DNA from: Phragmites australis
Taxonomy: Eukaryota; Streptophyta; Magnoliopsida; Poales; Poaceae
Direction of reading: 5' to 3'
Length of the DNA: 64,000 bases
NCBI RefSeq assembly: GCF_958298935.1
Contig: NC_084928.1
Location: 23,901,501 to 23,965,500 of the forward strand
Shown: one piece after another, positions 1 to 11,900 of the stretch
Layout of the letters: the number at the start of each line of letters is the position of its first letter
Position numbering within the stretch: the stretch's first letter is position 1
Program-made: the position numbers and the translations under genes
The notes under the pieces: model-generated
Told to the model about the DNA's origin: nothing
The model's database searches: none
Seen by the model: the letters and a program-made list of their open reading frames with translations, nothing else

Positions 1-213
1 CTCCATGCTGGCATTTGTTGCCCCCCACGATGGTCGCTCTGCCTCCAAGGCGAGGCCCACGCCCAAGGGCAGTTTGAGGGCAGCTGCGATCTCGGCGGGG
101 GAGGTGGATATGGTGCATCTCCGCCGAGGAGGTCGAGCTGCGCGAAGGCCTTAATCTACGTGAAGATGGTGGAGGAAGGGCAGTGATGGTCGGACTCAAG
201 AAGGTCGAGAGAG

Positions 214-297
<84 letters not shown>

Positions 298-663
298 GCG
301 GTGGACACGAGAAGGTTGAGAGGGATGGGCCGGATCAGATAAGGTCTCGAGAGAGAGATGAGCAGCTGAGAGACCGTGCGCCAACATGAGCCGGGCGAGC
401 GGATGTGAGCCAAAGGTGGATTGAACAAAAATTTCGGGTCTGCTCTAACCATCACTGTCAGCTCGAATTATAAACTGACAGTGATACTATCACTACCGGA
501 TTTTAATATGAGCCAGCAGTGATAAGTTATTATCACTGCCAGTTGTTTTTTAAACCGGCAGTGATACTATTCTTTTACAAACTGGCAGTAATACTATTAT
601 TATTATAAGGTTTTAGCGATCTGATAATGATAGATAGGTATATAAAATCTATTCTGTAGTAGT
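1..663. mobile_element. Terminal part of a CACTA (En/Spm) DNA transposon
   Basis: Repeated subterminal units alternate CACTGYCAGTT-like and AACYGRCAGTGATA-like motifs in both orientations between about 451 and 595 (examples at 453, 475, 533, 553 and 581). At the inner end the sequence reads TTCTGTAGTAGT at 652-663, the complement of the standard grass CACTA terminus ACTACTACAGAA; the final base (664) is T where an intact end would have G. The element enters from outside the window. 1-430 is GC-rich internal DNA with no transposase domain I can name. Confidence 0.65.
217..294. repeat. (GA)n microsatellite, about 39 units
   Basis: Uninterrupted GA dinucleotide run of about 78 bp inside the CACTA-type segment, with further GAGA patches at 339-357. 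Open frames through it give only Arg-Glu or Ser-Leu repeats and are not genes. Confidence 0.97.
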
Positions 664-1285
664 TAGGATAAGGCAAGCCAGGGGTTGATGTGACTCAACC
701 CACACTTCAGCTTGTCAGGGCACATGCGGATGAATACAAGAGCAAATTAATGGTCTGCGATCTGCGCTGAGCTGAGTACCATTCAAAAAAATAGATGATG
801 GTTTTTCCCTCTTTTTTATTGGTCTTATTCAGAAATATTCATTACATACATGATCATGTAATTCAAGATTAATTCAATTTTATTACAGTGATATAAGTGT
901 GACTATACTGCATCCTAAGCTAAACGCTTAATTCTGATGGTCAGAAAAAGGCAGAGTAAAGCTAGGCCACTGCCAAACGAGAGCCGGCTTGTGGACCACC
1001 ACAATATCTTCCTAATTCAAATGTTTCCAACATTATCTTCCTTGTTCAATATTCCAATTTCTTGTTACCAAACACCTGTGTCCTGTCTCGATCTGCAGCC
1101 CTGTGCACATAATACCAGCACCTCACATGCAAATGCAATGCAGGGAATCGGAATCATTTCTGGGGAGAAAAAGAAAAAGTGGTGCATATACAATTATGAT
1201 CTTTTGCTAGAAAATAGCCTTTCTGTTGTAACTTTATTTTCAGGGGAACACTCTCCGGCATTTTCATTGCTCTACGCATATTCTT

Positions 1286-2295
1286 TTTTTTTCCGAATGG
1301 GGTGGGATTTATATTAAACCAGATATACAGTAAAAAAAAAAACCCAACTTACATCCAAGACCCTGAAAGAAACGGAAATAACAACCAGGATCCTTCTCCA
1401 TGGAACAATCCCGTCGACCGCCGAGACGCATCGCCTCAGAGATGCAACGAAACAGCAGCCGCCGCAGTAGCTGAACCCTCCAGCCAACCTAGGTGACAAG
1501 CCCCAAACCTTGGAAGAAGCCGCAAAAACCAACGCCCCGGGCCAACGATCGGGACGCATCTGACACACTAAAAGAATAGTGGCAGTGTCATCGTTGAAGT
1601 CAGCCAAGGAAACAAGATTGACCACTGCCGGAGCGAGGCCCGACGACCCAAAAACAGTTCGGCCTTCATTGGAGCAACACTCGGTGACCCAAAGACAACA
1701 GCAAATAGCAAGGGGGTGAAAAGCATCCCCCCCCCTCCTCCACACACACAGAAATCCTACAAACAAACCCATCACAGTAGACACCGGTGAGCTCACAGAG
1801 ACCATCAACGCCACCAGAGACAACAAAGATAAACAAAAACATCTAAGTCATGTAAGAGCTTGCACACATGGGGCCAAACCACAGGTAGATCCATAGCCAT
1901 AGCAGCAAAATACCAAACCTCGCCCACAACCTCACCGGAGACATCTTGGAGAAGCAAAAGCCCACATGTTGCCGTCGCCGACACCACCACCGGAGAAACC
2001 AATAAACCAACCAGAAGAAAGCTACTGGCAAGACCACGAGCCGAGAGTTTCCTCCAGAACTGAGTTGACGGACAGGACGACAGGCAGACGAGTGCCACCA
2101 GAAGGAACTACCTAACTACTCAGATATACACCTAAACCAACTTCTAACTATCCTATAAACTACGGCTGGCATCGATCCACCGAAGCCCCAACTCCTCTGA
2201 CGCCGGAGAGGCAGCCGGAAGTCGGAGTTTAGCGAGATCGACTCCAGATTCCCAAATCTCCTTAGGAGTCGCCTATGGCTACTGTAGTGGGGGAT
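1286..2295 (-). mobile_element. Non-LTR retroelement insertion (minus), 1.0 kb, with target-site duplication
   Basis: Flanked by ATTGCTCTACGCATATTCT at 1266-1284 and ATTGCTCTATGCATATTCT at 2296-2314, a direct repeat with one mismatch. A T-run at 1284-1292 directly inside the left copy is the poly(A) tail of a minus-strand element. The 3' end CCGAATGGGGTGGGATTTAT resembles plant LINE tails. No reverse transcriptase motif is present, so it is a strongly 5'-truncated LINE or a LINE-mobilised non-autonomous element. Confidence 0.72.
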
Positions 2296-2315
2296 ATTGC
2301 TCTATGCATATTCTT

Positions 2316-3778
2316 GATGTGTCAGCACTCATTATCCTGACAATGCTACTAAACTTCACAAACATCTTGCCATTTACATTTTCCTATTTTCTAAAAATAA
2401 CACTTCATGTGGAAGAAATATTCTTATTTGTCGTGCTGGAAGTATATGATAATACATCTCCTAGCTAAAAAGTTGGGTCCGACTAGCGGACTAGGCATAG
2501 GACATCCAACCATTGGACATTTGATGCACTAGTTTATGTGCAATACTTTTCCATCTTACATGTAATGTTGCAGCATAACTTTTAGCATCATGTTTTGCAC
2601 TGCAGTAGAACAATTTTAGTAAACTATTGCAACATTTAAGCCGAAATTTTGCAACATGTGTACTATTACTGGATTTTTTTTTTCAGATGTCTGTTGCTTA
2701 AATGTTTATCTGTTGCCATTATTTTATGAAATGCAAAAAAAAAAAAAAAAAAAAATCTCACTACGCATCAACTCGTAAAACTTAGAGAGTTCCATTAGGT
2801 TAGTCCCACGCTAAACATGACTATCTCTAAGAAACAAAAGTCGAGATCCAACGCATCTTGATACCATTTGCAATTGTTGCCTTTAGTGTTACACGAACGG
2901 TATTACGTTTTCGAACCCCAACATGCTAAAATGAATCAAAGTGGGACCCACAGATCGGGAATGGGTGAGCCCACCATCATGTTTTGTATGCGTTGCAAAG
3001 CAGCGTCAGATTCCGACTGAACTCCTGAACAATTGAAGCCCAACCACAGACGCCACAACTTGCTTGAACAAAAAATACTACTATGAACTTTGCTCTGGAG
3101 GCATATGATATTCTCCTTGACATTACAGAAAGGGGAATAATGCCATTGCCCCCTGTGAAATGTTCGGTGAACAAGTTGCAGGTGCTGGTTCCACCATGAA
3201 GTGCTACTCTGCCACAGGCACATATGCATATCTTTGCAGGCCTTCCATGCAAGAGTTACATGAAGCATTTGAGGATATACTGTAGTGGGCATAAGGTGAT
3301 TATGATATTGCTCTACTTGCACGCCCATGTTTGTGTGCATCTTTATTTGGTTTCAAATTGCCTCCCAAACCACACGATTCTTTTCATCATCTATAGCATC
3401 AAAAGTTTCAAAACGATATGCGTGTAATTATGAAGGGGAGCAGAATTACGTCTATACTTATGTAAAAGAAGATTCTTTGAATAATATAGGAGCACGAAAA
3501 GAATCAGCAATTTTATCCACACAATTGGCCTGACATAGACAAAGAAATCGTATGTCCCGTGTGCCAAAAGAATGTTTTGGATCGACAGCGTGTTCAAAAT
3601 AAAACATGACATTAAGCAGCATCATGCACCCAATACAAACATAAGGTCCACCATTGGGTAATGGGTACCCAACACAAATAGGAGATCAGACATCAGACAT
3701 TACATACATATGTACAAACCATCTCTAGTGTCTCGAGTATCAAAAGAAACAAAGAATGTTTTGTTCTGAACTTATACA
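2316..3778. other. Intergenic DNA downstream of the SWEETIE-like gene
   Basis: No gene is supported. A 21-base A run at 2735-2755 may mark another retroposed fragment, but I found no matching duplication. 3080-3190 has a short open stretch on the plus strand (LDITERGIMPLPP) that looks protein-like, yet in-frame stops lie on both sides; it may be a decayed gene fragment. Confidence 0.4.
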
Positions 3779-3786
3779 ACATGCAA

Positions 3787-4890
3787 TCAAGGTTCACAAA
3801 ACCGTTTTAATCCAAAAACCGGTCTCTGGCTTTAACCAAAAATTCAGGGTTATTACAAAAATCGCTCAAAATTTGGTAAAAATTCGCTCTAAATTCACTC
3901 GATCAAATTTAAAATTTAGAGAAAAAATCACTCGAATCGGTATTCGGTAACTGATCAAATTGCACCGGTTACCGAGCAATTCGATGATTTTTATCGACCA
4001 ATTTTTTCATATTTTCCGCATTGTCGGTAACCATTTGAATTTGTCGCTAACCGTTCGATTCTAGCGATTTTCTTGAATTTTAGTGAAGTTTAACAAAAAA
4101 AAGACCAAAAAATATCTCAATATTGTAAAATCAATAACTAATTCATTTGAGGTTCAAATCAAGTGAAATAAATTTTGTTAATTTACTTATAATATGATCT
4201 ACATGGTAAAAGTATTTATACTCATAAAAGAACTAAATATTTTCTGTGAGAAAATATATTTACTAAACCAAGTTAAATACATAGTTTACTCTTTACTAAT
4301 CTAAAAATTATGAAACCAATTTTGCTAGTCTTCTTAGATGATCATATATCTTTAAAATAATACATAAACTCATAAAATAGTTATTATAACATGTATGATT
4401 ATATAAATATGTTGCAACTAGATTAATTCATAACTAACCCATTACACCTCTAAAATTAGTAAAATCACTTTTATTAGTTTACTTATACTATTTTTTTATG
4501 TAGAAAAAATAATGATAGGAATGAAAAAGTTAATTACAGTATTGTTTCTTAATATATTCATTTTGTTTTAGTAACTTTACAAAAATCATGAAGAAAGTAA
4601 TAAAAATCTAAATGAAATCAAACTAATTTTAAAGATCCTCTTAAGATACACCCTACATAAAAAATAATAATATGTTTACATGTTAAACTTTTCTTTAATC
4701 TAAGTTAATAAATAAGCTACATGCTTCAAATTTTTTTTCAAACTTCATCCCTATATAATATGAGGCAAACGACATTATTTTTGAAAAAAAAAATCACAAA
4801 AATTTTTAGAATTGTCTCTAATTTTTTTAGGATATTTTGATTTTTTTTGAATTTTTTAATTCAAATTTAAAAACCGTTCGGTTGAACCCT
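3787..4890. mobile_element. AT-rich TIR element (Mutator- or hAT-like, non-autonomous), 1.1 kb
   Basis: Flanked by ACATGCAA at 3779-3786 and 4891-4898. The ends are imperfect inverted repeats: left AAGGTTCACAAAACCGTTTT, right (complement) AGGGTTCAACCGAACGGTTT. The interior is very AT-rich with several ACCGGTTACCGA-like motifs at 3920-4050 and has no open frame. The flank TTGTTCTGAACTTATACAAC before the left end recurs in near-identical form at 4919-4938, so the locus also carries an older duplication. Confidence 0.55.
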
Positions 4891-5184
4891 ACATGCAACA
4901 CAACACAAACATGAGTCTTGTTCTGAACTTCTACAACATGCAACCCAACACAAAACATTGAGATCAAACAGTAGGACAGTAGGTACAAGTGTATAGTCTG
5001 TGTGGCAAGTCTAGATGTCCATCATAACGTACTGGGCAGCAAAATTTGTACTACGGAGCATTGTTGCTTATGCTTGTCTCAGTGCAAACCATTCTTTCGG
5101 ACTGCAGAGGTGCGCACTGATATTTCAACAGTATCACTTGAGTGAAAGCAATGAGGTGCACATATAAGGAGCCAAATCATAATG

Positions 5185-5190
5185 TTTATT
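5185..5190 (-). terminator. Canonical poly(A) signal of the SWEETIE-like gene
   Basis: TTTATT on the plus strand is AATAAA on the minus strand, 105 nt downstream of the stop codon. It implies a short 3' UTR ending near 5155-5175. Other less perfect signals lie further down in AT-rich DNA, so alternative ends are possible. Confidence 0.5.
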
Positions 5191-5294
5191 TCCTGAGTTC
5201 TGATAAGCAAATCTCCTATGCACTTTAAGGATCTAGGTTGGTCGCAAGTTCATCCCAATTATGACCTATAATCTGATATTCCATCCTCAGATAA

Positions 5295-5990
5295 TTATGG
5301 GTGGGAGTCCACATCCACGGGATGCTCATTCCCTTCACTCCTGCTGAACACATTTCCTGACATGTTAGCATCTTGGGAGGAACCTGGCGATACATTGTTG
5401 CTGCCGTTGTTGGCCCCATCCTCCATAATATCTGAAAGATTGTTCAAACTGCTTGTGGAATCATCTCTAGAAGTAATATTTTCATCAAGGACAACTCCCT
5501 CGATCCCTTGAATTTCTCCAGAGACGCCTTTCTTCTCTTCACTTGCTGGATCAGTGCCTTCACGCTTGGCCTGTTGTTCAGTACTTGAGCATTGCAAATC
5601 AGCAGGCTCCACATGTTTCTTGTCAGTACAAGTTCTGCATTCCATAGCACCAGCTGCAATGTCCACATCACTAATATACTGACTAGTATTTTCCTGAGGG
5701 ATCTGTTCATGATGACTACTTGCAAGAGATCTCTCTCCAGACATAGGTGAAACAATTCTAGTAGAATCAACATCATCATGCGCAACAGTTGCTGGAAGAG
5801 ATTGGAAAGCATCCCAGTCATCATCATTTACTTCATTTTCGTCCTTCTCTTGACTTGCATCACAATCAGAAACTTCAGCAATGGATCCAGGTGTTTTACT
5901 GCCACTATCCTGGACATTCTGCTCTGAGTGTGCACTCATATTCACCGGCACCGTTATCTGGCCTTGACTGACCGAAGCTCGGACCATGTC
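5295..5990 (-). CDS. SWEETIE: SWEETIE-like last exon 47: acidic, disordered C-terminal tail (residues 1901-2131)
   Basis: Exon 5295-5990 opens DMVRASVSQGQ after an acceptor CTGTAG and ends DVDSHP then TAA. After about 10 residues the sequence loses HEAT character and becomes rich in Asp, Glu, Ser, Asn and Gln with no predicted fold. The one conserved island is NDDDWDAFQSLPA at residues about 1955-1967 (5790-5828 on the plus strand), a hallmark of plant SWEETIE proteins. It contains a WxxF core in an acidic setting, a type of motif known in other proteins to bind adaptor appendage (ear) domains; that this one does so is inference. Confidence 0.93.
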   Translation of the reverse strand, partial: DMVRASVSQGQITVPVNMSAHSEQNVQDSGSKTPGSIAEVSDCDASQEKDENEVNDDDWDAFQSLPATVAHDDVDSTRIVSPMSGERSLASSHHEQIPQENTSQYISDVDIAAGAMECRTCTDKKHVEPADLQCSSTEQQAKREGTDPASEEKKGVSGEIQGIEGVVLDENITSRDDSTSSLNNLSDIMEDGANNGSNNVSPGSSQDANMSGNVFSRSEGNEHPVDVDSHP

Positions 5991-8900
5991 CTACAGAATA
6001 TGCAAGAGTATTGGGTACTTCAGGATGCTCAGTGACAAGTGTATAAAGTATGGATGGCACTGACAAACCTTTAAAATCATCATGAACGTCAGGCCTAAAC
6101 CAACATGCATTGATACAGTAGAATCAGGAGATACTAACTTGCATCAAAAGGAAAATCAGCACATATTAATGGACAATACCTGAAGCTGCTGTCTCTTTTC
6201 AGGTGGTGCAGAAAGCAATATATCTTTGATCTGTACAGCAACAGACGGAATCTGAATAAAATGAGAGAACAGCTTCATCGAAATGGTGTTTACTTCAGCA
6301 AGTTCCTGAAACAGAACATTGTAGAAAAGGATAAACAAAACCAAACTGAACAGTAGATTTTCTGGTCGCAAGACGAGAGAAAAAAAATCCAATGCTACCT
6401 GTGAACTAGTATCACTGGACAGATAAAAACCCATCAGTAAGGACTCCAGCAGAAGAATTGTAGCATCTTGCTGATATTTCTTCGATTGAGCTAGTGTGTG
6501 GAAGAGGAAAAGTAGCTTCAAACATTCATCAATAATAATGACAGATTCCTTGTTTGAACATTCCTGGAATAAGAAGTTTGTCAGAGAATACGGCCCTATT
6601 TTGCAGAAATTTCAATAATTGATATCATTCCAAACAGTACCTTCAATCTAGTCTGCATCACTGAAAACACATCTCCCAGTAATTCCCCAAGCAACATCAT
6701 AAAAGAATGCATCTTTGTTTCTGAACCTTCAGTTAGCTCTTTCTGTGCACAGCTTCTCAGTACATGTATACCCAGCATTTGCACCTACTTAGTGAAATCA
6801 ACTTATTAATTACCCACTAATAAAGCATGAAATTCTAGGTGCCAACAATAAGCAAAGCCAGTTATTTACCTGTACGTTAGTGCTATGAAGGGAACCCTGA
6901 ATAACCTGTATGCAATGCCTGAAGCTGCCACAAATGAGCACATCATTGCTACTTTCATTTTCACTCAGATAACCAATCTCATGAACAAGTTTTGCAAGAG
7001 CAGTGGCTTCTCCCAAACAGAAAAATAGTATCTTTGCCAACAGATTGTACGAATCAGAAATCTTGTTTTTGAGCAACGAGATCCTTTTATCACATTCTGT
7101 ACAGAAGTATGCCACTAGGCTAACCAAAGCTCCAAAGACAACTTTAGGATTGGTGAGCTCACCATCTGATTCAGCTCTTTCTACAAAACAAATGAGCAGC
7201 CAATTCTTAGACTAGCATGATTGTTCTCCTTGACGAATTACTGATTCATTTATATAAGGGAAGAGCTATTTTTTAGTCTGGAAATTTGCTAGGTAGGTAC
7301 CTTTTAAGGTACTTATTTAGGGTCCCTTTCAAGCCTTCAGCTTTCAGGTTTGCTAGACATATAAGGAGCTGTGACCTAATGATGGGGCATCAACTGATAA
7401 ATTGGCCCTATTGTAAGTGGTCAAGAGACCTACCAGAATCAACATTCCTTTTCACTGATATTTTGTTCTGAACTAAATATTAAAGTACAAACTTTAAAGG
7501 AAGCAGTGAAATGGTGAAGCCTTATAAATGAATGGAGAAAAAGGTCACCTCAGTGCTCATCTGTGTCGACACAGAAAAATGGACACTACGGAAGATGAAA
7601 TGGGTGGGGTAAGTTATAGGGAAACATGGGGAATAGTCCATTTCTATTTGTCCTTTATATTAGGTTACTAGGGTCCTTATCCCTTATGTATAGGTTACTA
7701 TGGTCCTTATCCTGTACTCCTTCATATACTCTCTATATATTGCACCAAAGGCTACTATTGAATACAAGTTGATATTCCTAACATGGTATCACAGCTAAGG
7801 TTTTTTTGGACGTCACAACTCGTCCAGATCCAATCTATCTCGCCCGTAGTGGCTTTCTCCCTATGGTTGGCTGGCTCCATCTCTTCCCCATCGGTTTGTC
7901 TCTTGTCGATTCCTTGCCCGTAGTTTGGAGCTAGCTAGATCTGGTTCTTCCTCCACCCACCCGCCCACCTACATCACCATCGAGCGGCTCGTGCCATGCC
8001 CTTCTCTCCGATCGGCCATCGCTCCTACCGTGCGTGGCTCCCTCGCCGTGTGCTACTTCCCCACCGAGCGTCGTACCCCCATCATGAACTACTCCTCCGC
8101 CCGGTTAATTCGGATCGACATGCCTCGATCCGGCTCATCCGCCCGCTCGATGCGCCTGACCCGGCTCCCCCACCCATTAGACGATGCCCCTTGCCCAGCG
8201 TCACCTGTCACCTCCCCGCTCGATCCGATCCGCCCGACTGCTTTACCCCGAGCTGCCCCGCCGCCCCCAACGTGCCCATGCCGGGTGATGCGCCCCTCAG
8301 TTGCGCCAAGCAGCCACCTTCCGTTGCTTCATCCTCCAACGGCAGGCATAGATCCTACCACTCCACCATGCAAGGCCGCGGCCTCCGATTCGCACCGCCA
8401 CATCGTTGAGAGGTTGCGAGCGAGCGCCATTGTCATTGCCTGTTGCTCTCATCTCGGTAGGTGAACATGCGATGGAAGAAGGTTCGAGTCTCGCCTCGCT
8501 GGAAGGCGCCCGCGTGGTCGCCACTTGCCGCCGAATCCGCAAGGCCGTCATTCTATGCAGGGCCGGACTGATGTTTGTCGCCACTGGGTCTTCAATCGCC
8601 CCCGGTCGCGGGCCGGGCTACCGTCTACTGTCATTGGGTCTTCAACCACCTCCCGTCACGGGCCGGGATTCTCTAACCGTTTGCCCATAGCTGAGTGTTG
8701 TTATCGTCATGTGCTCTGCCCGATCTGCTCAAAGACAGTACCGACGCCACACGTTTCCAGCCACAAGATCTATTACAAGTCTAGCAGCCACAAAAAATCC
8801 TGCCTGTCAAGCGTCCCGATCTACAAAGTGTCGTCCGGTTTCAGCGCCTCGATTAAGCAACCGAACTGATTTTTTTGGCCTGCATTACTACACGCACACC

Positions 8901-11900
8901 AGTGCTTGCGCACATTTCTTTTGGCAAGGAATATTATTCCACGCACATAGAACATACCACATCAAATTGTTGCATGCACACATGCCCATGTTTTTCCGTT
9001 GTTATTTTTTTTGAAAGGGGTAAACTCAACAGGGGAGGCCCCTACTGAGAAGTATATTAAAAGATAAAAGTAAGTAAGACTATACAAAACCCAAAAGAGG
9101 GTGGAAACTCCGAGGCAGGGGAAAAGAGAGGCCAACAGGTCACTAACAGAAGAGATTTAACTAGGGCAAACTGAGATTGTCCATTCTAGAAGCTCAGTTC
9201 TTAAATCTTCCTTGATTCTATTAGCTTGAAGTAGAACTTCATCAGCAAAGGTCTTTTTCCAAGAGTGGAGAGAAGGCTGCTTCTGATCAAAGATCATATT
9301 ATTTCTTTGCTTCCAGATTCCCTAAGCAGCTATTATGAAGATTTCCATAAAGAAAGGCTTGTTGAAACTTTGTCTGGCATTTTGTATCATACTGAAGAAT
9401 GGCAAAGTGCGAGTCCATTTTAGACCAATTGATTCCCAGCAAGATCGACTGAAGCTGCATTCAAAAAACAAGTGGAAAGCAAGACCAATTTTTCCGTTGT
9501 TATTGATGCAATTGTGCTATCTATGTCTTTCTGTAGCTTTAGTGACAACTTTATTTGTTGTCTTGCTACTCCTCATTGCTTAGTTTGCAATTCAATGACA
9601 TTCTTTTGCTGCTATCATCACGACTCTACTCATGTGCTTCGTATAACACTTCTTCGACTTGATTCGACAGGATTACAAGGCTCCACTCTATGGCAGCTTT
9701 AAAAAGACGGTTTTTGGATGCATTAGTCTAAGTTTATTAATAATGTCACCTCTTCCAAATACAATGCTATTGCATACGCCTTGCATTGGGAGGGGCGGTG
9801 TTAGGAATATACTATCTCTATATCCCTTACGTATAAGTTACTAGAGTCCTTATCATTTACTCTCTCATATACTCTCTCTATATTGCCCCAAGGGTTACTA
9901 TTGAATACAAATTGCTATTCCTAACACTTTATTACCTCATTTGATTTTGTTTAATGTCTTCATATGTAAAGCACAGATCAAATGGTAAGGTTAACGTGTT
10001 CATAACTGGACCACACTCCAAATGTTTCTAGAGTTATTGCAGCTTTCTAAGTGTATTTTTATCAAGTTTTTGGGCCTTCTTTTGTCATACTCATACCTGA
10101 CATGCACATAAACACCTATTTTCATGCTAGTTCAAATGATTTTTGCCGGTTTACTAAATCCTGAAGGAAGAAATGAAAGGACTTTAACTGTCTTTTTTCC
10201 ATTCCTGCACGTAATTTGCTTGCGAGCAAGCCATATCCACTTATTCCAATTCGCCAACACTAGATATGTTTATTCTTTTGCAAGGGAAATTCTGAAATTA
10301 ATTTTAGGAGGACAATGGCAACATTTTCTCGTAAATAGAAGTGGATCAGGACAGGTGAACATGTTTGGAGAATAGTAAGTAAAATCAAGGGAAAACAGAA
10401 GATGATACCTTTAAAACACTTCCTCATGAAAGGAAAAACATTTTGGAGAAAGGAGATGATATTTGACAAACATAAATTAGTTGACACTTGTTGAAAAGAT
10501 TGGTATGATGTGGATACCAGTAACATCATCAGCTTCCACAAATGCTGCTAGATGAGACGGGCTATTAGATTCCATAAATGAATGGATATAGTTCAAGGCA
10601 ATTTTGCACTAGGTATAATCAGGGGAAGTGTATCAGAATATCAGATTGCCTGGTATCACTACCTCTTTTTTCATTCGACAAACCATCATCTCGGTTGCAA
10701 CAGACAATTCAGAAATCAAAGTATTACTTGAACATTTCTGAGAACTTCCATCCCTACTGCAGTGACAACAGATACAGAACTCATTGCCAATATTGAAATT
10801 AACTGGAAGCCCAGCAATGGATTTTGAAATTAAGTACATTGAGGCAAGAAAGTTTGAAATGAAGTACATCGCAGCAAGAATTACCATTGAAGTATCATGG
10901 CGAGATACTGAGAGTAGAACTCTAATGCAGAAATGACAAAGGCTTCCACCTCAAAATAATTGTCAGGGCACAGACTGATAATCTTCATGATGAAATAAAA
11001 GTTAGGCGGTAATCTCATTAGAAATAAGCAACATGCAATTAAACATTTAGCTTATTAAAAATGTGTTGTTGGATTAGCCCGGGATATTACTGAACTATAT
11101 CCAAAAGGGAATGGTACCGGAGACACTACAAGTCCTTCAAAAAAAGAAAAGCATTACTCACAACAATACAGATCCACACAAGTTAATTTGAATCAGGACA
11201 ATACTAGTCTTGATCAATAACACCAAGACTCAATCATTATTAGAAGCTAGAGCACAGCAGCTCCAGCTCCCAATGAGAATCAGCTGTGCCTCCTTGAGTT
11301 AAGCCAGGAAGGTGTAAGAGAACAACCAAAAAAATATGTAGCCAAATAATGTCAGCATGCTAACATGAAGAATAGAAGTCCTAGCAGATAATATCAAATT
11401 TTGAACTCACAGAATTACGATTGGCGCTGTTAGGAATATAGAGTCCTTATCATATACTCCTTATGTACTCTATATATTGCCCCAGGAGCTACTATTGAAT
11501 ACAAGTTACTATTCCTAACATGATTTCAGAGCCAAGTTTTTTTAGGACGCGCAACTCGTCCTGATATAGATCTATTCCACCCACCTCCGTCGACTTCCTT
11601 TCGGCTCTACTCTTCTCGGTCTAGTGCTCCCCGTCTAGGTTCCACCCGACATTCTTCTCCTCTGAGCCGCCAATCTATGTCCCGATCTGCCACTCCACCT
11701 AATACGGGCCGCACCGCCATGCTTCACCCGCCCACCCGACCTCCCGTGCTCCTACTCAACCAGCGCTACCCTCCCGTCCGACGCAACTACCATCACCACT
11801 CCTGTCCAGGCCGCGACGACCTCCTCTTTGCTCGGGTCCGTTGGACCCACACCGTCCGCGAGTCCGCTTGGATCCCGGTCACGCCGTCCTGTCGCGCCGG

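Noticed and set aside
156..455. Open frames of Arg-Glu or Ser-Leu repeats
   Set aside because: They are translations of the (GA)n microsatellite in different frames.
937..1317. 126-residue plus-strand frame
   Set aside because: No domain, biased composition, and it overlaps the target duplication and tail of a non-LTR insertion.
7925..8464. 179-residue Pro/Arg/Ser-rich frame
   Set aside because: Lies in the GC-rich interior of a TRIM-like element; long frames are expected by chance there and overlapping frames are equally open.
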